DNA from: Spirosoma oryzicola
GTDB lineage: Bacteria; Bacteroidota; Bacteroidia; Cytophagales; Spirosomataceae
DNA length: 64,000 nt
Direction of reading: 5' to 3'
Assembly: GCF_021233055.1 (NCBI RefSeq)
Contig: NZ_CP089538.1
Location: forward strand, 4,666,501-4,730,500
Part shown: positions 42,124-50,760 of the stretch, in pieces
Numbering within the stretch: position 1 is the stretch's first letter
Layout of the letters: every line of letters begins with the position of its first letter
Notes under the pieces: generated by a model
What the model was told of the DNA's origin: nothing
Seen by the model: only the letters and a program-made list of their open reading frames with translations
Databases searched by the model: none
Program-made: the position numbers and the translations under genes

Positions 42124-43518
42124 ATGCGTATTCTGTCAGCTATACTATTCATTGCATTCGTATCGGCCTGCTCAAGCAGCAAAAAGACGCAGCAGGACCG
42201 TGCCACTGCGGCTTACGAAGCGCGCACCGAAGCCCGGCGTAATTCGCCCCAAAGCGATTCGCGCCCGTCGGCACCCGCAACAGCAGCCCCTATCAAACTA
42301 AACGATGGTCCGACTACGACGCCTAGCTCAACACCAACGGCGGGGCCAAAACAGGTCGGAGAATGGGTTGTCACGTCCATAAAAGGTAAGTTTCTGGCAG
42401 TCGATACCAGTTCGGTTCGCGTGTACATGAACCTGACGGCAAAAACGCCAAAAGGAGAGCCGGTTTTGAACCCCGCTGAGTTTGTCGAGCATTTTCAAAT
42501 GGCGTACGTCATGTATCCCGACTACAACAACCGCGAACGACTCGGTTATGGCACTATTCCACTGTCTACGCAAAACGTTAGTCGTGAAGGTGATTACCTG
42601 ACATTGATGTTTGACGTTAAACGGCCTAAAGATGCCGCGAATGCTGTTCTGCTGACAGAAATTACGGAAATGAATACAGGGACGAAAGCGCGTAACGACC
42701 TGTCGCTGCGTTTTAAAGGCGGAAAACTCAGTGACCGTTTCGCCCTGTTCGATAAAAAGGGAACGATGCCACAACTGCGGAACTACGTCAACGCAGGTGA
42801 TACGGTTATTATCCGCGATGTCAGCGGTGCCAGCAAGCCGCTTTACGGGTTTCGCTACCGGCACGATTTCGAGGCTGCTTCGTCGCCAATGAACACCTCG
42901 CCGAAACCAGCTCCTAAATCGCTGAACGTCGATTCAACCTTGAGCATTACTACGAACCAGCCGTTTATTATTCCGCGAGAAGGGCTTTATTACTTCGTGG
43001 AAGACACAACCGCCGAGACGGGTATTGGCCTGGTTGTCAGCGACAAACGATTCCCAAAAATGACTCGTCCCGAAAAACTCATCAAACCCGTGCTGTACAT
43101 GAGTACCAGTAGTGAGTTTGGCGAGCTAGCTCAGGCGCAGGATACCAAAAAAGCGTTTGACCGCTATTGGCTCGGCCTGATGTCAGGAAATGAGGAAGTC
43201 GCCCGAAAAACGCTAAAAGCGTACTTTGACCGGGTTGAAGAAGCAAACCGCCTGTTCACCACGTACAAGGAAGGCTGGAAAACCGATAAAGGCATGATTT
43301 ATATCGTACTTGGCGCTCCGGACCGTGTGCAACGGAACCGCGAACGCGAAGTGTGGGTTTATAATCGCCGGGCCAACGTCTCGGAAGTCAATTTTACATT
43401 TACGAAGAAACCGAATCAATTTGTCGAGGATCATTACGAACTGGTGCGCTACATTGAGTATCAGCCAATTTGGTACCCGATAGTCGAAGCATGGAGAACC
43501 GGCGCAATCCGCGAATAA
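42124..43518 (+). CDS. GWxTD domain lipoprotein
   Basis: This 464-residue protein starts with a lipoprotein signal (lipobox VSAC, then SSSKKTQQD) and a low-complexity Pro/Ala/Thr linker to about residue 80. The C-terminal third holds the GWxTD domain: EGWKTDKGMIYIVLGAPDRV and a final YQPIWYPIVEAWRTG. Family members are restricted to Bacteroidetes and related groups; their function is not established. The gene overlaps the start of rlmB by 28 bp on the same strand. Confidence 0.9.
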   Translation: MRILSAILFIAFVSACSSSKKTQQDRATAAYEARTEARRNSPQSDSRPSAPATAAPIKLNDGPTTTPSSTPTAGPKQVGEWVVTSIKGKFLAVDTSSVRVYMNLTAKTPKGEPVLNPAEFVEHFQMAYVMYPDYNNRERLGYGTIPLSTQNVSREGDYLTLMFDVKRPKDAANAVLLTEITEMNTGTKARNDLSLRFKGGKLSDRFALFDKKGTMPQLRNYVNAGDTVIIRDVSGASKPLYGFRYRHDFEAASSPMNTSPKPAPKSLNVDSTLSITTNQPFIIPREGLYYFVEDTTAETGIGLVVSDKRFPKMTRPEKLIKPVLYMSTSSEFGELAQAQDTKKAFDRYWLGLMSGNEEVARKTLKAYFDRVEEANRLFTTYKEGWKTDKGMIYIVLGAPDRVQRNREREVWVYNRRANVSEVNFTFTKKPNQFVEDHYELVRYIEYQPIWYPIVEAWRTGAIRE

Positions 43519-44321
43519 ATCGCTTTAATCATCGAAATAACAATGCCAAACCCCAATTTCGTCCGCAGCCCGACGAGATGGTGTTTGGCATTCAGTCTGT
43601 TATCGAAACCCTGCGTTCCGAGCAGCAGATCGATAAACTGTACATGGAAAAAGGGCTTAGTAACCCCGATATCCAGAACCTGGCATTTCAGAACCGCGTC
43701 ACGATACAGCGTGTACCCGTCGAAAAGCTGGATCGGCTGACCCGGAAAAATCACCAGGGCGTCGTTTGTCTTGTCGCTCAGGTGCAGTACGTCAAGCTGT
43801 CCAACGTTATCGCTGATGTGTACGACCGGGGCGAAACGCCATTTTTTCTGCTTTTGGACCGCATCACGGACGTCAGAAACTTTGGTGGTATTGCGCGTAC
43901 AGCCGAATGTACGGGCGTGCAGTGCATCGTCATTCCGGGACGTGGTGCCGCAGCGATCAACTCCGACGCGATGAAAACGTCGTCGGGTGCGCTCAACCAC
44001 ATCTCGGTTTGCCGCGAACCAGATTTGACCGAAACAATAAAATATTTGCAGGATTCGGGCATCACGGTTGTGGCTTGTACGGAAAAGTCGAGCCGGGATC
44101 TTTACGAGCGTACCACCGATCTAACCGGTCCGCTGGCTATTATCATGGGTTCGGAAGAGGACGGTATATCGCCCGAATTACTTCGCATGGCCGATAACCA
44201 CGTCAAAATTCCGCTTCTTGGCGCAGTCGGCTCGTTGAATGTGTCGGTCGCAACTGGTGTCGTTTTGTACGAAGCTGTACGCCAGCGCAGCCTTGCCGTT
44301 CCAGTGCAGACCGAAGAATAG
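43491..44321 (+). CDS. rlmB: 23S rRNA (guanosine-2'-O-)methyltransferase RlmB-like
   Basis: This 276-residue SPOUT (SpoU) methyltransferase acts on 2'-O of a guanosine in 23S rRNA. It shows an N-terminal L30e-like substrate-binding domain (FGIQSVIETLRSEQQIDKLYM), RITDVRNFGGIARTAECTGV, and the knot motifs AIIMGSEEDGISPELL and KIPLLGAVGSLNVSVATGVVLYE. A basic leader (MENRRNPRINRFNHRN) precedes the domain. The ATG at 43491 lies inside the GWxTD gene's last codons, so translation may be coupled. A bidirectional terminator ends the pair. Confidence 0.92.
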   Translation: MENRRNPRINRFNHRNNNAKPQFRPQPDEMVFGIQSVIETLRSEQQIDKLYMEKGLSNPDIQNLAFQNRVTIQRVPVEKLDRLTRKNHQGVVCLVAQVQYVKLSNVIADVYDRGETPFFLLLDRITDVRNFGGIARTAECTGVQCIVIPGRGAAAINSDAMKTSSGALNHISVCREPDLTETIKYLQDSGITVVACTEKSSRDLYERTTDLTGPLAIIMGSEEDGISPELLRMADNHVKIPLLGAVGSLNVSVATGVVLYEAVRQRSLAVPVQTEE

Positions 44322-44378
44322 CAACAATGGATGGTTGTCAAAACAAGTTAGCTACCAATCTGACTTTGTAACTCATAA

Positions 44379-44410
44379 AAAAAGCACCGGCTAGTAGTCC
44401 GGTGCTTTTT
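44379..44410. terminator. Bidirectional terminator between rlmB and cytochrome c
   Basis: AAAAAGCACCGG (44379-44390) pairs with CCGGTGCTTTTT (44399-44410) around an 8-nt loop, giving T-runs in both directions. It serves rlmB on the plus strand and the cytochrome c gene on the minus strand. Confidence 0.88.
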
Positions 44411-44415
44411 CACTA

Positions 44416-44802
44416 TTACGATTTTTTGCTTTTCGCTTTGGTCGATCCAGCTTTTTTAGCTGGCGACTTATCCAGCGAATTGATCCAGACGGCTAGTTTC
44501 ATAGCATCTTCTTTCGGAACCTGTTTCATTGGAGCCATCGGTGGGTAACCGGGCCAGTGGCTTGGTATTGGATTGTAAATCAGGTTAACGATTTCCTCGT
44601 TAGAATACTTCTTCTTCGCTACGTCTGCGTAAGCAGGGCCAACTAACCGTTGGTTAGGACGATGGCAAGCAATACAAGTGTACTTGCTCATCAGGGCATT
44701 CATATCCGCTGGAATATCAGCGGTCGGAGCCTGCGCATTGACGTTTAATGAAGCCAAGGCCAGGGCTGCCGTAGCAAAAAGAAAGCCAAACGATTTTTTC
44801 AT
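44416..44802 (-). CDS. Class I c-type cytochrome
   Basis: This 128-residue exported protein has a signal peptide (MKKSFGFLFATAALALASLNVNAQ), one heme-binding motif YTCIACHRP (CxxCH) and the axial Met in YPPMAPMKQVP, as in small class I cytochromes c. The tail is Lys/Ser-rich. It would act as an electron carrier in the periplasm. The ATG at 44802 puts the signal first. No oxidase genes are adjacent. Confidence 0.93.
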   Translation of the reverse strand: MKKSFGFLFATAALALASLNVNAQAPTADIPADMNALMSKYTCIACHRPNQRLVGPAYADVAKKKYSNEEIVNLIYNPIPSHWPGYPPMAPMKQVPKEDAMKLAVWINSLDKSPAKKAGSTKAKSKKS

Positions 44803-44977
44803 GAGAATCAGGTAAAGCAATAAATGAACGGAACAAATTGAAATCGGCGATAGGTCAACCCCGCAAAAATAGATGGTTCCTACTTATAACCCAATTTTGC
44901 CTCGGTTTTTCCTACTAAACCACTTGTTTGACAGTTGTTCTTTAAAAACGTTTAATATTTGCCCAAATAAAAAGACT

Positions 44978-45718
44978 ATGTCCCCTCTCGACCGCTTCTC
45001 GGGCCACGCTGATCTGTACGCGCAGTACCGGATCGATTATCCGCAGGATCTTTACGATTTCATTCTTTCGTCAACGGACGGGCGTCATATGGCCTGGGAT
45101 TGCGCTACGGGAAATGGGCAGGTCGCCGGTGTACTAGCCGATACTTTCGAGCAGGTCGAAGCCACCGATATCAGCGAAACGCAGTTGATACTCGCTGTCA
45201 AGAAACCGAATATCCGCTACCAGCTAAGTCAGGCGGAACAAACCCCCTTTGCCAACCAGACGTTTGATCTCATCACGGTAGCACAGGCCCTGCACTGGTT
45301 TAACGTGAAGGCGTTCCACACGGAGGTTCGACGCATTGCCAAACCGGGGGCGACGCTTGCTGAATGGGGCTATGGCCTGGCGACGCTTGGCGCTGACCTT
45401 GATCCGCTTCTGATTGATTTTTACCGAAATCAGGTTGGCCCTTATTGGGACCCACAACGTGTTCATATCGACAAGTCGTACGCAACGTTGCCGTTTCCCT
45501 TTGCGGATGTACAACACCAAGGATTTACCATCCGTAGAACCTGGTCACTGGATCGGTTTCTAAACTACTTGCGGACGTGGTCAGCCGTGCGTCAATACAT
45601 CCACGAAAACGAAGAAGATCCCGTCACTCCGTTTGGCGAGCAATTACAGTCCGTTTGGGGCGATACTGAACGAGACGTTACTTTTCCTGTATTCCTACGA
45701 CTCGGTCGTGTCCGCTAA
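44978..45718 (+). CDS. Class I SAM-dependent methyltransferase
   Basis: This 246-residue protein resembles the small TAM/UbiE-like family: RFSGHADLYAQYRIDYPQDLYDFI, then motif I-like AWDCATGNGQVAGVLAD, ATDISETQL and FDLITVAQALHWFNV. Target unknown. I start at the ATG at 44978, since a frame upstream to 44873 has no domain content. A near-match promoter (TTTG-N23-AATATTTG, 44927-44961) precedes it. Its stop lies in a hairpin shared with the convergent gene. Confidence 0.88.
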   Translation: MSPLDRFSGHADLYAQYRIDYPQDLYDFILSSTDGRHMAWDCATGNGQVAGVLADTFEQVEATDISETQLILAVKKPNIRYQLSQAEQTPFANQTFDLITVAQALHWFNVKAFHTEVRRIAKPGATLAEWGYGLATLGADLDPLLIDFYRNQVGPYWDPQRVHIDKSYATLPFPFADVQHQGFTIRRTWSLDRFLNYLRTWSAVRQYIHENEEDPVTPFGEQLQSVWGDTERDVTFPVFLRLGRVR

Positions 45719-45757
45719 CAGCTACGAATTAGCTTTTGTCAGCGAACACGACCGAGT
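45700..45757. repeat. Long hairpin covering the 3' end of the methyltransferase gene
   Basis: ACTCGGTCGTGTCCGCTAAC (45700-45719) is matched, with two non-Watson-Crick positions, by 45738-45757; inner bases extend the stem with a small bulge. The left arm includes the TAA stop (45716-45718) of the methyltransferase, and the structure sits 13 bp before the stop of the convergent DUF5686 gene. It may end both transcripts, although no T-run follows. Confidence 0.65.
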
Positions 45758-45770
45758 TATTATGAACAGC

Positions 45771-48344
45771 CTAAAAGTTGAAGGACGCGGACGCCTTCAA
45801 GGCAAATGGCTTAACCGGAATCCCATTGGGACCATTATCCAGATAAGTAAGCCGGTGAATTGCCTGAATACGGATTATTTTGAAAATATTGTCGATACCA
45901 TACCCTACTTCCACGTATGGTTTTCTACCATCGAGCGCGCCAAAATGAATCGGTTTCATCCCACCCGGTAATGGCTTAAATGTTTCAATGTCCTGATTGG
46001 CCTTTGATTGACTTCCCCAGAGTGCGTCAACGTTGGCAACCAGTCGCCAGTTGAGTTTCCGGATACCGGGTAGTCGATTGAACAGGAGCCCTTCAAACCG
46101 ATGCTGTACGTGAATTGCCACGAATCGATCACTCACAAATTCGTAGAACTGCATTCGGTTGAACGTATTGAATGTCAGCAAAGGAGTTGGATTACCGATG
46201 TGCGGAAACAGCAACGGCGCTGGCAATGTTGACGGTGTAAACCCGGCTGACAGCAGGTAGCTCATGCGACCGAGTGGCCCGATGCGCAACGATTGCTGTG
46301 CCCGCATGGTCAGCCGGTCATAATTGTAATTACCACCCAGTGATTTTAGGCCTTTCGTGTAACGGATGGTTAAAACCGGTGCCCGCTTCGTACCGAGCGT
46401 GATACGCTCGTTTCCGTCCATGATGTATTTTTCCTTACGGGCCAGACGCGCTTCGATTGACCAGTAAGTATCATAAATATCAGACTTCAGCGGTGATAAA
46501 TCCCCCATGTCGGGGCTGATCCGGTAATGGAATGGAAATATAGGATTGAATGTCCGACTACCAATCGTAGCGGTCAGCAGTATGCCACGAACGGGTTCGG
46601 TACGGAAAAACAATTCTTTTTGCATATTCCTGTAAGCGCCCCGGTACCGTCCAAAACGGCTTAACGCGTAGAAGATCCGGTTTCCGCCGATCAATTCTGG
46701 CGTCAGCCCTAAACGTTCCAGATCATCGGAAACCTTAACGCCAGCCAATGTCCAGTGCTGACGAGAGAAAAGGTAGTCGGCTTCCATTCCGTACTTAAAC
46801 CGACGATCAAGCGTTCCGTAAGCTACGTAGCCACGAAACGTCCAGTTGCGGCTAAACTGATCATTGGTTCTAAAACCGATTCGCGTCCGCAACCCTTCCA
46901 CCGAATTGACAGCAAACAAATACGGGTACGGGCCTAAGTCGACCTTACCCAGCTTGTAAAACCCGGTAACGAGAACCTGTCCGATTCCTTCGGCTGTTTT
47001 CACCGCCGGGATGGCTCTTAAGTTCTCAATCATCTGGAGCGCTTTCTTGTCGGCCTTGTTGAGCGAATCCGACCCGGCAAGATTGCCCTGTACCGCCCGC
47101 CAATAAGCGTCATTATCCGTAGCAACGGTGTCGCTCGGCTCAATCGGTTGCTCGTAGAACAAAGCCGGATGCGGTTTATTGACAACGACATTGCTGCTAC
47201 GTAGCGTAACCTCAGCGCGCAACCCAAGCGACTGCTTACCAACTCCTGTCAGATCAGCCAACAGTCGAATGGTAGTAGGCAGCCAGCCTGCGGTTCCCGA
47301 CGAAGTAGAGACCGTATCCATCGTTGGTTCCAGTTCCTGCTCAATCGTCAGCTTACGCACATAGTTCAGGTTAGCCCCGCTGCCAATGCTCGTTTCGATC
47401 TGGCACAGCGCAAATGAGGTCGTGTCAATCCAGGCTTTACCCGTAAACGCCAGGTCTTCGGGGCGCTTGGGTTCAAACTGAATTTCGTAGCAGATATGAT
47501 CGCCGATCTGGGTCGTATCCGCCAGGAAAAATTCGTACCAGTTCCGCCAGTTGTCGCCAATAGGTGACGCAAAGTCTTTTCCCAGAATGGGGATGTAGTT
47601 ATCGTAGAAGTTCTGATTAACCAGGTTTGTTCCACCCAGCAGTTGTGAGCTTAGTCCGGCATCATCTACGGCCACGCCTTTAATGCGCGTTTTACGAACG
47701 TCCTCCCGTTTGCGCTGTGGACTATCCCGGTAGTAATAATGCGATACGGATTCCGAAACTAATATAGGTAGCAGTTTGTGCCCATCGCTGTCGATAATCG
47801 AATCGTGCTTGCTCATAGCCTCGTTGACCTTTTTCATCAACGGGTTACGGCGCATCCGTTCCGACATATGCGTTAGCGATACCTGGGTTTTAACGTAGTT
47901 GTCGCATTCGTAGGCCAGCAACCGTTTTCGGTCGTTGGTAACGCGGTTTTTACGCACCTGCCGCAACACACGGAACGCCGGATTCTCACCAGCACGCACC
48001 GTTACTTCCTGCAATGACGTACCACCGGAAGCCAGCTTGACATCAACTGCCTGCGACATTCGTTCCCGATCAATGAACTGTCGTTGCGTCACGTACCCAA
48101 GCGAACTAACGGCTATCGAATCTGACAGCAACTTGGCTTTGATCACGTACCGTCCCTGCTCATCCGTCAAGGCACCTACCCGTCGCCCTACCAGCGCGAC
48201 ACTAGCGAACGGAACAGGCTCTCCTGTACGAGCATCCGTTACTAGTCCTGTAACGGTGTAAATCGTTTGCGCGTTGGCTTGTTGTGAAGCAACAACAAGG
48301 AGACAAGAGAGTAAAAGTATAAGTAGTTTCTCTATGGACTTCAT
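45771..48344 (-). CDS. DUF5686 outer-membrane protein with carboxypeptidase-like N-terminal domain
   Basis: This 857-residue protein has a signal peptide (to SQQANAQ), a carboxypeptidase-regulatory-like domain (VTGLVTDARTGEPVPFASVALVGRR) and then the DUF5686 region (SERMRRNPLMKKVNEAMSKHD, followed by SESVSHYYYRDSPQRKREDV), with a C-terminal part rich in beta strands ending ALKASASFNF. It is likely a large outer-membrane barrel. Unlike TonB receptors it has no plug domain. The role of the family is unknown. It stands alone on the minus strand. Confidence 0.88.
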   Translation of the reverse strand: MKSIEKLLILLLSCLLVVASQQANAQTIYTVTGLVTDARTGEPVPFASVALVGRRVGALTDEQGRYVIKAKLLSDSIAVSSLGYVTQRQFIDRERMSQAVDVKLASGGTSLQEVTVRAGENPAFRVLRQVRKNRVTNDRKRLLAYECDNYVKTQVSLTHMSERMRRNPLMKKVNEAMSKHDSIIDSDGHKLLPILVSESVSHYYYRDSPQRKREDVRKTRIKGVAVDDAGLSSQLLGGTNLVNQNFYDNYIPILGKDFASPIGDNWRNWYEFFLADTTQIGDHICYEIQFEPKRPEDLAFTGKAWIDTTSFALCQIETSIGSGANLNYVRKLTIEQELEPTMDTVSTSSGTAGWLPTTIRLLADLTGVGKQSLGLRAEVTLRSSNVVVNKPHPALFYEQPIEPSDTVATDNDAYWRAVQGNLAGSDSLNKADKKALQMIENLRAIPAVKTAEGIGQVLVTGFYKLGKVDLGPYPYLFAVNSVEGLRTRIGFRTNDQFSRNWTFRGYVAYGTLDRRFKYGMEADYLFSRQHWTLAGVKVSDDLERLGLTPELIGGNRIFYALSRFGRYRGAYRNMQKELFFRTEPVRGILLTATIGSRTFNPIFPFHYRISPDMGDLSPLKSDIYDTYWSIEARLARKEKYIMDGNERITLGTKRAPVLTIRYTKGLKSLGGNYNYDRLTMRAQQSLRIGPLGRMSYLLSAGFTPSTLPAPLLFPHIGNPTPLLTFNTFNRMQFYEFVSDRFVAIHVQHRFEGLLFNRLPGIRKLNWRLVANVDALWGSQSKANQDIETFKPLPGGMKPIHFGALDGRKPYVEVGYGIDNIFKIIRIQAIHRLTYLDNGPNGIPVKPFALKASASFNF

Positions 48345-48464
48345 TGCGTATAATTACGGAAAGCGAAATTAAGCAATGCGCCATAATCTTAAAATACCCT
48401 TACCCCCCAAATGTCATTAATAAGTCATTAATTGTCAAAAGCTTGCTTTCAATTGATAGCATGC

Positions 48465-49004
48465 CTATCCAACCAACCAAATTCGATCGGCGTCGGCTCC
48501 CTGCTCAGTCCACTCAACGAGTACCCGTTGGGATTCAAGTGTATTGACGCGTTTTCCGGTATAATCGGGCTTCACGGGCAAATCGCGGTTATACCGACGG
48601 TCGATCAACACTAGTAATTCGACTTTACGAGGCCGTCCAAAGGCGGTCATGGCGTCGAGGGCTGCCCGTACCATTCGACCGGTTGCCAGCACATCGTCTA
48701 CCAGAATTACGCGCTTATCCTCGATGATAAATGGGACATGAGTTGTGTTGGGGCGTAGTGGAGAATCGCGACGCCGAAAATCGTCCCGGTAGAATGTCGC
48801 ATCGAGGTAGCCAAGAGGTACGTCGTAGCCAAGCGCCCGATTTAGTTCGCGTCCGACGCGCTCAGCAAAGTAAATACCGCGCGGCTGCAATCCCAGAATC
48901 ACCGTATCCGCAAAATTCTGGTGGTTTTCAATAAGCTGCTGCGCCAGACGGCTGATCACAATTTCGAGCAGCGGACTGGAAAGGATTAGGCGTTGTTGGT
49001 TCAT
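48465..49004 (-). CDS. pyrR: PyrR-type phosphoribosyltransferase
   Basis: This 179-residue type I phosphoribosyltransferase has the PRPP-binding motif KRVILVDDVLATGRMVRAALDAM and the PyrR-typical blocks LGLQPRGIYFAERVGREL and GYLDATFYRDDFRRR. In other bacteria PyrR is a uracil phosphoribosyltransferase and an attenuation protein for pyrimidine genes. No pyr gene is next to it here, so the regulatory role is uncertain and it may act mainly as an enzyme. It faces pth across a 104-bp gap. Confidence 0.9.
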   Translation of the reverse strand: MNQQRLILSSPLLEIVISRLAQQLIENHQNFADTVILGLQPRGIYFAERVGRELNRALGYDVPLGYLDATFYRDDFRRRDSPLRPNTTHVPFIIEDKRVILVDDVLATGRMVRAALDAMTAFGRPRKVELLVLIDRRYNRDLPVKPDYTGKRVNTLESQRVLVEWTEQGADADRIWLVG

Positions 49005-49063
49005 GGGGTAAAAATAGTCGTCTATTACCAGCCATCCGTCGTTAGTAGGTAGTTTTGGCTTAC

Positions 49064-49071
49064 TATTTTTG
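49064..49071 (+). promoter_or_regulatory. -7 promoter element ahead of pth
   Basis: TATTTTTG matches TAnnTTTG and lies 37 bp before the pth start. A TTTG exists at 49054-49057 but is too close to be its -33 partner. Confidence 0.35.
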
Positions 49072-49108
49072 TTTCCTTCAATTTATTAAAGACTAATACA
49101 ATTGGCTA

Positions 49109-49672
49109 ATGGCTAAATTTTTGATCGTCGGCCTCGGTAATATCGGCCCTGAATACGCTCTGACTCGTCACAATGCTGGATTTATGGTTCTCGACCGAAT
49201 GGCGGCTCAACACGGGTTTACGTTTACAATGAATCGCCTGGCTTATACGGCTAAATGGCAACATAAGGGAAAGCAGTTGTTTCTGATCAAGCCCACGACC
49301 TTTATGAATCTCAGCGGCCGTGCCGTTCAGTATTACATGAAGCAGGAAAATATCCCAATCGAGAATATTTTGATTGTCACTGACGATAAAGATCTTCCAT
49401 TCGGTAAGCTGCGCCTAAAGCCAAAAGGATCGCCGGGAGGTCATAACGGATTACGTAATATCGACGAAGTACTGTCCACTCAAGAGTACGCTCGCTTACG
49501 GGTTGGCATAGGCAGTAATTTTCAGAAAGGAAGACAGGTTGATTTCGTCCTGGGGCAGTTTCCAGAAGATGAATTAATCCAACTACCCGACTATTTAGAC
49601 CGCATAGCCGATGTTGCGCTTGCTTTTTGTACTATGGGCATACAATTTGCGATGAACAATTACAACCAATGA
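49109..49672 (+). CDS. pth: Peptidyl-tRNA hydrolase
   Basis: This 187-residue enzyme recycles peptidyl-tRNA. All key motifs are present: LIVGLGNIGPEYALTRHNAGF with the catalytic His, the KPTTFMNLSG loop with Asn, DDKDLPFGKLRLKPKGSPGGHNGLRNI, and the C-terminal DFVLGQF. The length and the start at 49109 match the family. It is a single gene. Confidence 0.97.
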   Translation: MAKFLIVGLGNIGPEYALTRHNAGFMVLDRMAAQHGFTFTMNRLAYTAKWQHKGKQLFLIKPTTFMNLSGRAVQYYMKQENIPIENILIVTDDKDLPFGKLRLKPKGSPGGHNGLRNIDEVLSTQEYARLRVGIGSNFQKGRQVDFVLGQFPEDELIQLPDYLDRIADVALAFCTMGIQFAMNNYNQ

Positions 49673-49845
49673 TATAAATTTTTAAAGAACTTTACAGTAT
49701 TCACAAAACATATATTCTTATAATCTAGGCCCTAATAGGCAAAATATTATTTTGATTCACAAATTAACAATCAGAAATTATCAACTATTTACGAATTACA
49801 CAGGATCAAATTCGGAATAATATTTCGATAAGGCACCTAATCAAG

Positions 49846-49877
49846 TTTTGCATTATCAAAACTTATAGAGACATTTG
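49846..49877 (+). promoter_or_regulatory. Candidate promoter of the secreted protein gene at 49914
   Basis: TTTTG (49846-49850), a 19-bp spacer and GACATTTG (49870-49877), one base off TAnnTTTG. Transcription would begin near 49884. Confidence 0.4.
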
Positions 49878-49913
49878 TGCGTTCGATAAATGAAACAGAA
49901 ATAGAACAAAACA

Positions 49914-50354
49914 ATGAAATCGCGTGTTATCTTTGCGTCGTTGATTCTTGGATTAGGATTGATGACAAGTAAGGCGGACGCGGCTACCACCACCAACACT
50001 GATGATAGCCCGGCAGCCAACAAGCCGGCAGGTGCCATGCTGGTTAACGGTTCAGAAAAGCAATTTGCTTCTTATGTTGAACAGCACGTTAACAAGCTTA
50101 CGCGCAACAGCAACTGGCAAAATTTTATGAGCGTTGTCTCTTTGTATAACCAAAAGCCGTTCGCAGTGCTGAACCTCAGTGCAGCAGACCGGAACAAGTT
50201 CAACGAAGCAGTCACTCAAATCGATAATCAACTGGCGAAGCAAAACAGTGCTGAGGCCAGCCGCTGGATGAGCCAGGCCAATCACACGGCCCGGATGATC
50301 AACTTCCTTTGGAACGCGAATCAGTCTATCAGCGAAGGCTTTGATATTCAGTAA
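49914..50354 (+). CDS. Secreted protein of unknown function
   Basis: This 146-residue protein has a signal peptide (MKSRVIFASLILGLGLMTSKADA) and a mostly helical mature part (EKQFASYVEQHVNKLTRNSNWQNF, NKFNEAVTQIDNQLAKQNSAEASRW). No domain is recognised. It is a single transcript unit: a candidate promoter lies at 49846-49877 and a terminator at 50452-50491. The gene has many Asn, Ala and Gln codons. Confidence 0.75.
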   Translation: MKSRVIFASLILGLGLMTSKADAATTTNTDDSPAANKPAGAMLVNGSEKQFASYVEQHVNKLTRNSNWQNFMSVVSLYNQKPFAVLNLSAADRNKFNEAVTQIDNQLAKQNSAEASRWMSQANHTARMINFLWNANQSISEGFDIQ

Positions 50355-50451
50355 TTTAAATAAATTTCTGATTTAACAAAGTATTTGGAACAGAAAAGGG
50401 TAAAAGTTAGTTTTTCATGTAGAAAAGGTTAAGGGTTTAGGAATAGTCAGC

Positions 50452-50491
50452 ATAAGGTTCTCTGCCAAGATCAGGGAACCTTATCTTTTTT
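50452..50491 (+). terminator. Rho-independent terminator of the 49914 gene
   Basis: ATAAGGTTCTCTG (50452-50464) pairs with CAGGGAACCTTAT (50472-50484) with one mismatch, then C and six T residues. Confidence 0.8.
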
Positions 50492-50662
50492 ATAGACTGT
50501 AGCAATCGTTCATTTCTTTAAAAAGTACTACTTCCCCGCCTTTACTAGTTGACTGGACTTCTAAGTATAAGCAGATCAACAAAGATTCTTCATTTCTTTT
50601 TTCATGCATGCTGGCGAACCTTATTCTTCAAATGCTTCTCCAACTTAGTAGTAAACGCTAAC

Positions 50663-50695
50663 AAAAAAGCCAGCCCTCAAGATGGGACTGGCTTT
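50663..50695 (-). terminator. Rho-independent terminator of the outer-membrane receptor gene
   Basis: On the minus strand AAAGCCAGTCCC (50695-50684) pairs with GGGCTGGCTTT (50676-50666) with a one-base bulge and is followed by TTTTTT. It lies 66 bp after the stop of the gene at 50761. Confidence 0.8.
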
Positions 50696-50760
50696 CACGT
50701 TTTCTTAACCTAAACTAATCGTTACGATTCATACCCTGATTCGTTAGAGTTATGTATCGT

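Larger units (their letters stand above)
50355..50760. other. Intergenic region with two terminators
   Basis: This 406-bp gap between convergent genes holds a plus-strand terminator (50452-50491) and a minus-strand terminator (50663-50695). Nothing else is evident between them. Confidence 0.7.

Noticed and set aside
42328..42864. 178-codon minus-strand frame opposite the GWxTD gene
   Set aside because: The GWxTD product has a signal peptide and a known domain; the antisense frame has neither.
43461..44000. 179-codon minus-strand frame opposite rlmB
   Set aside because: rlmB motifs are unmistakable on the other strand; no support for a second gene.
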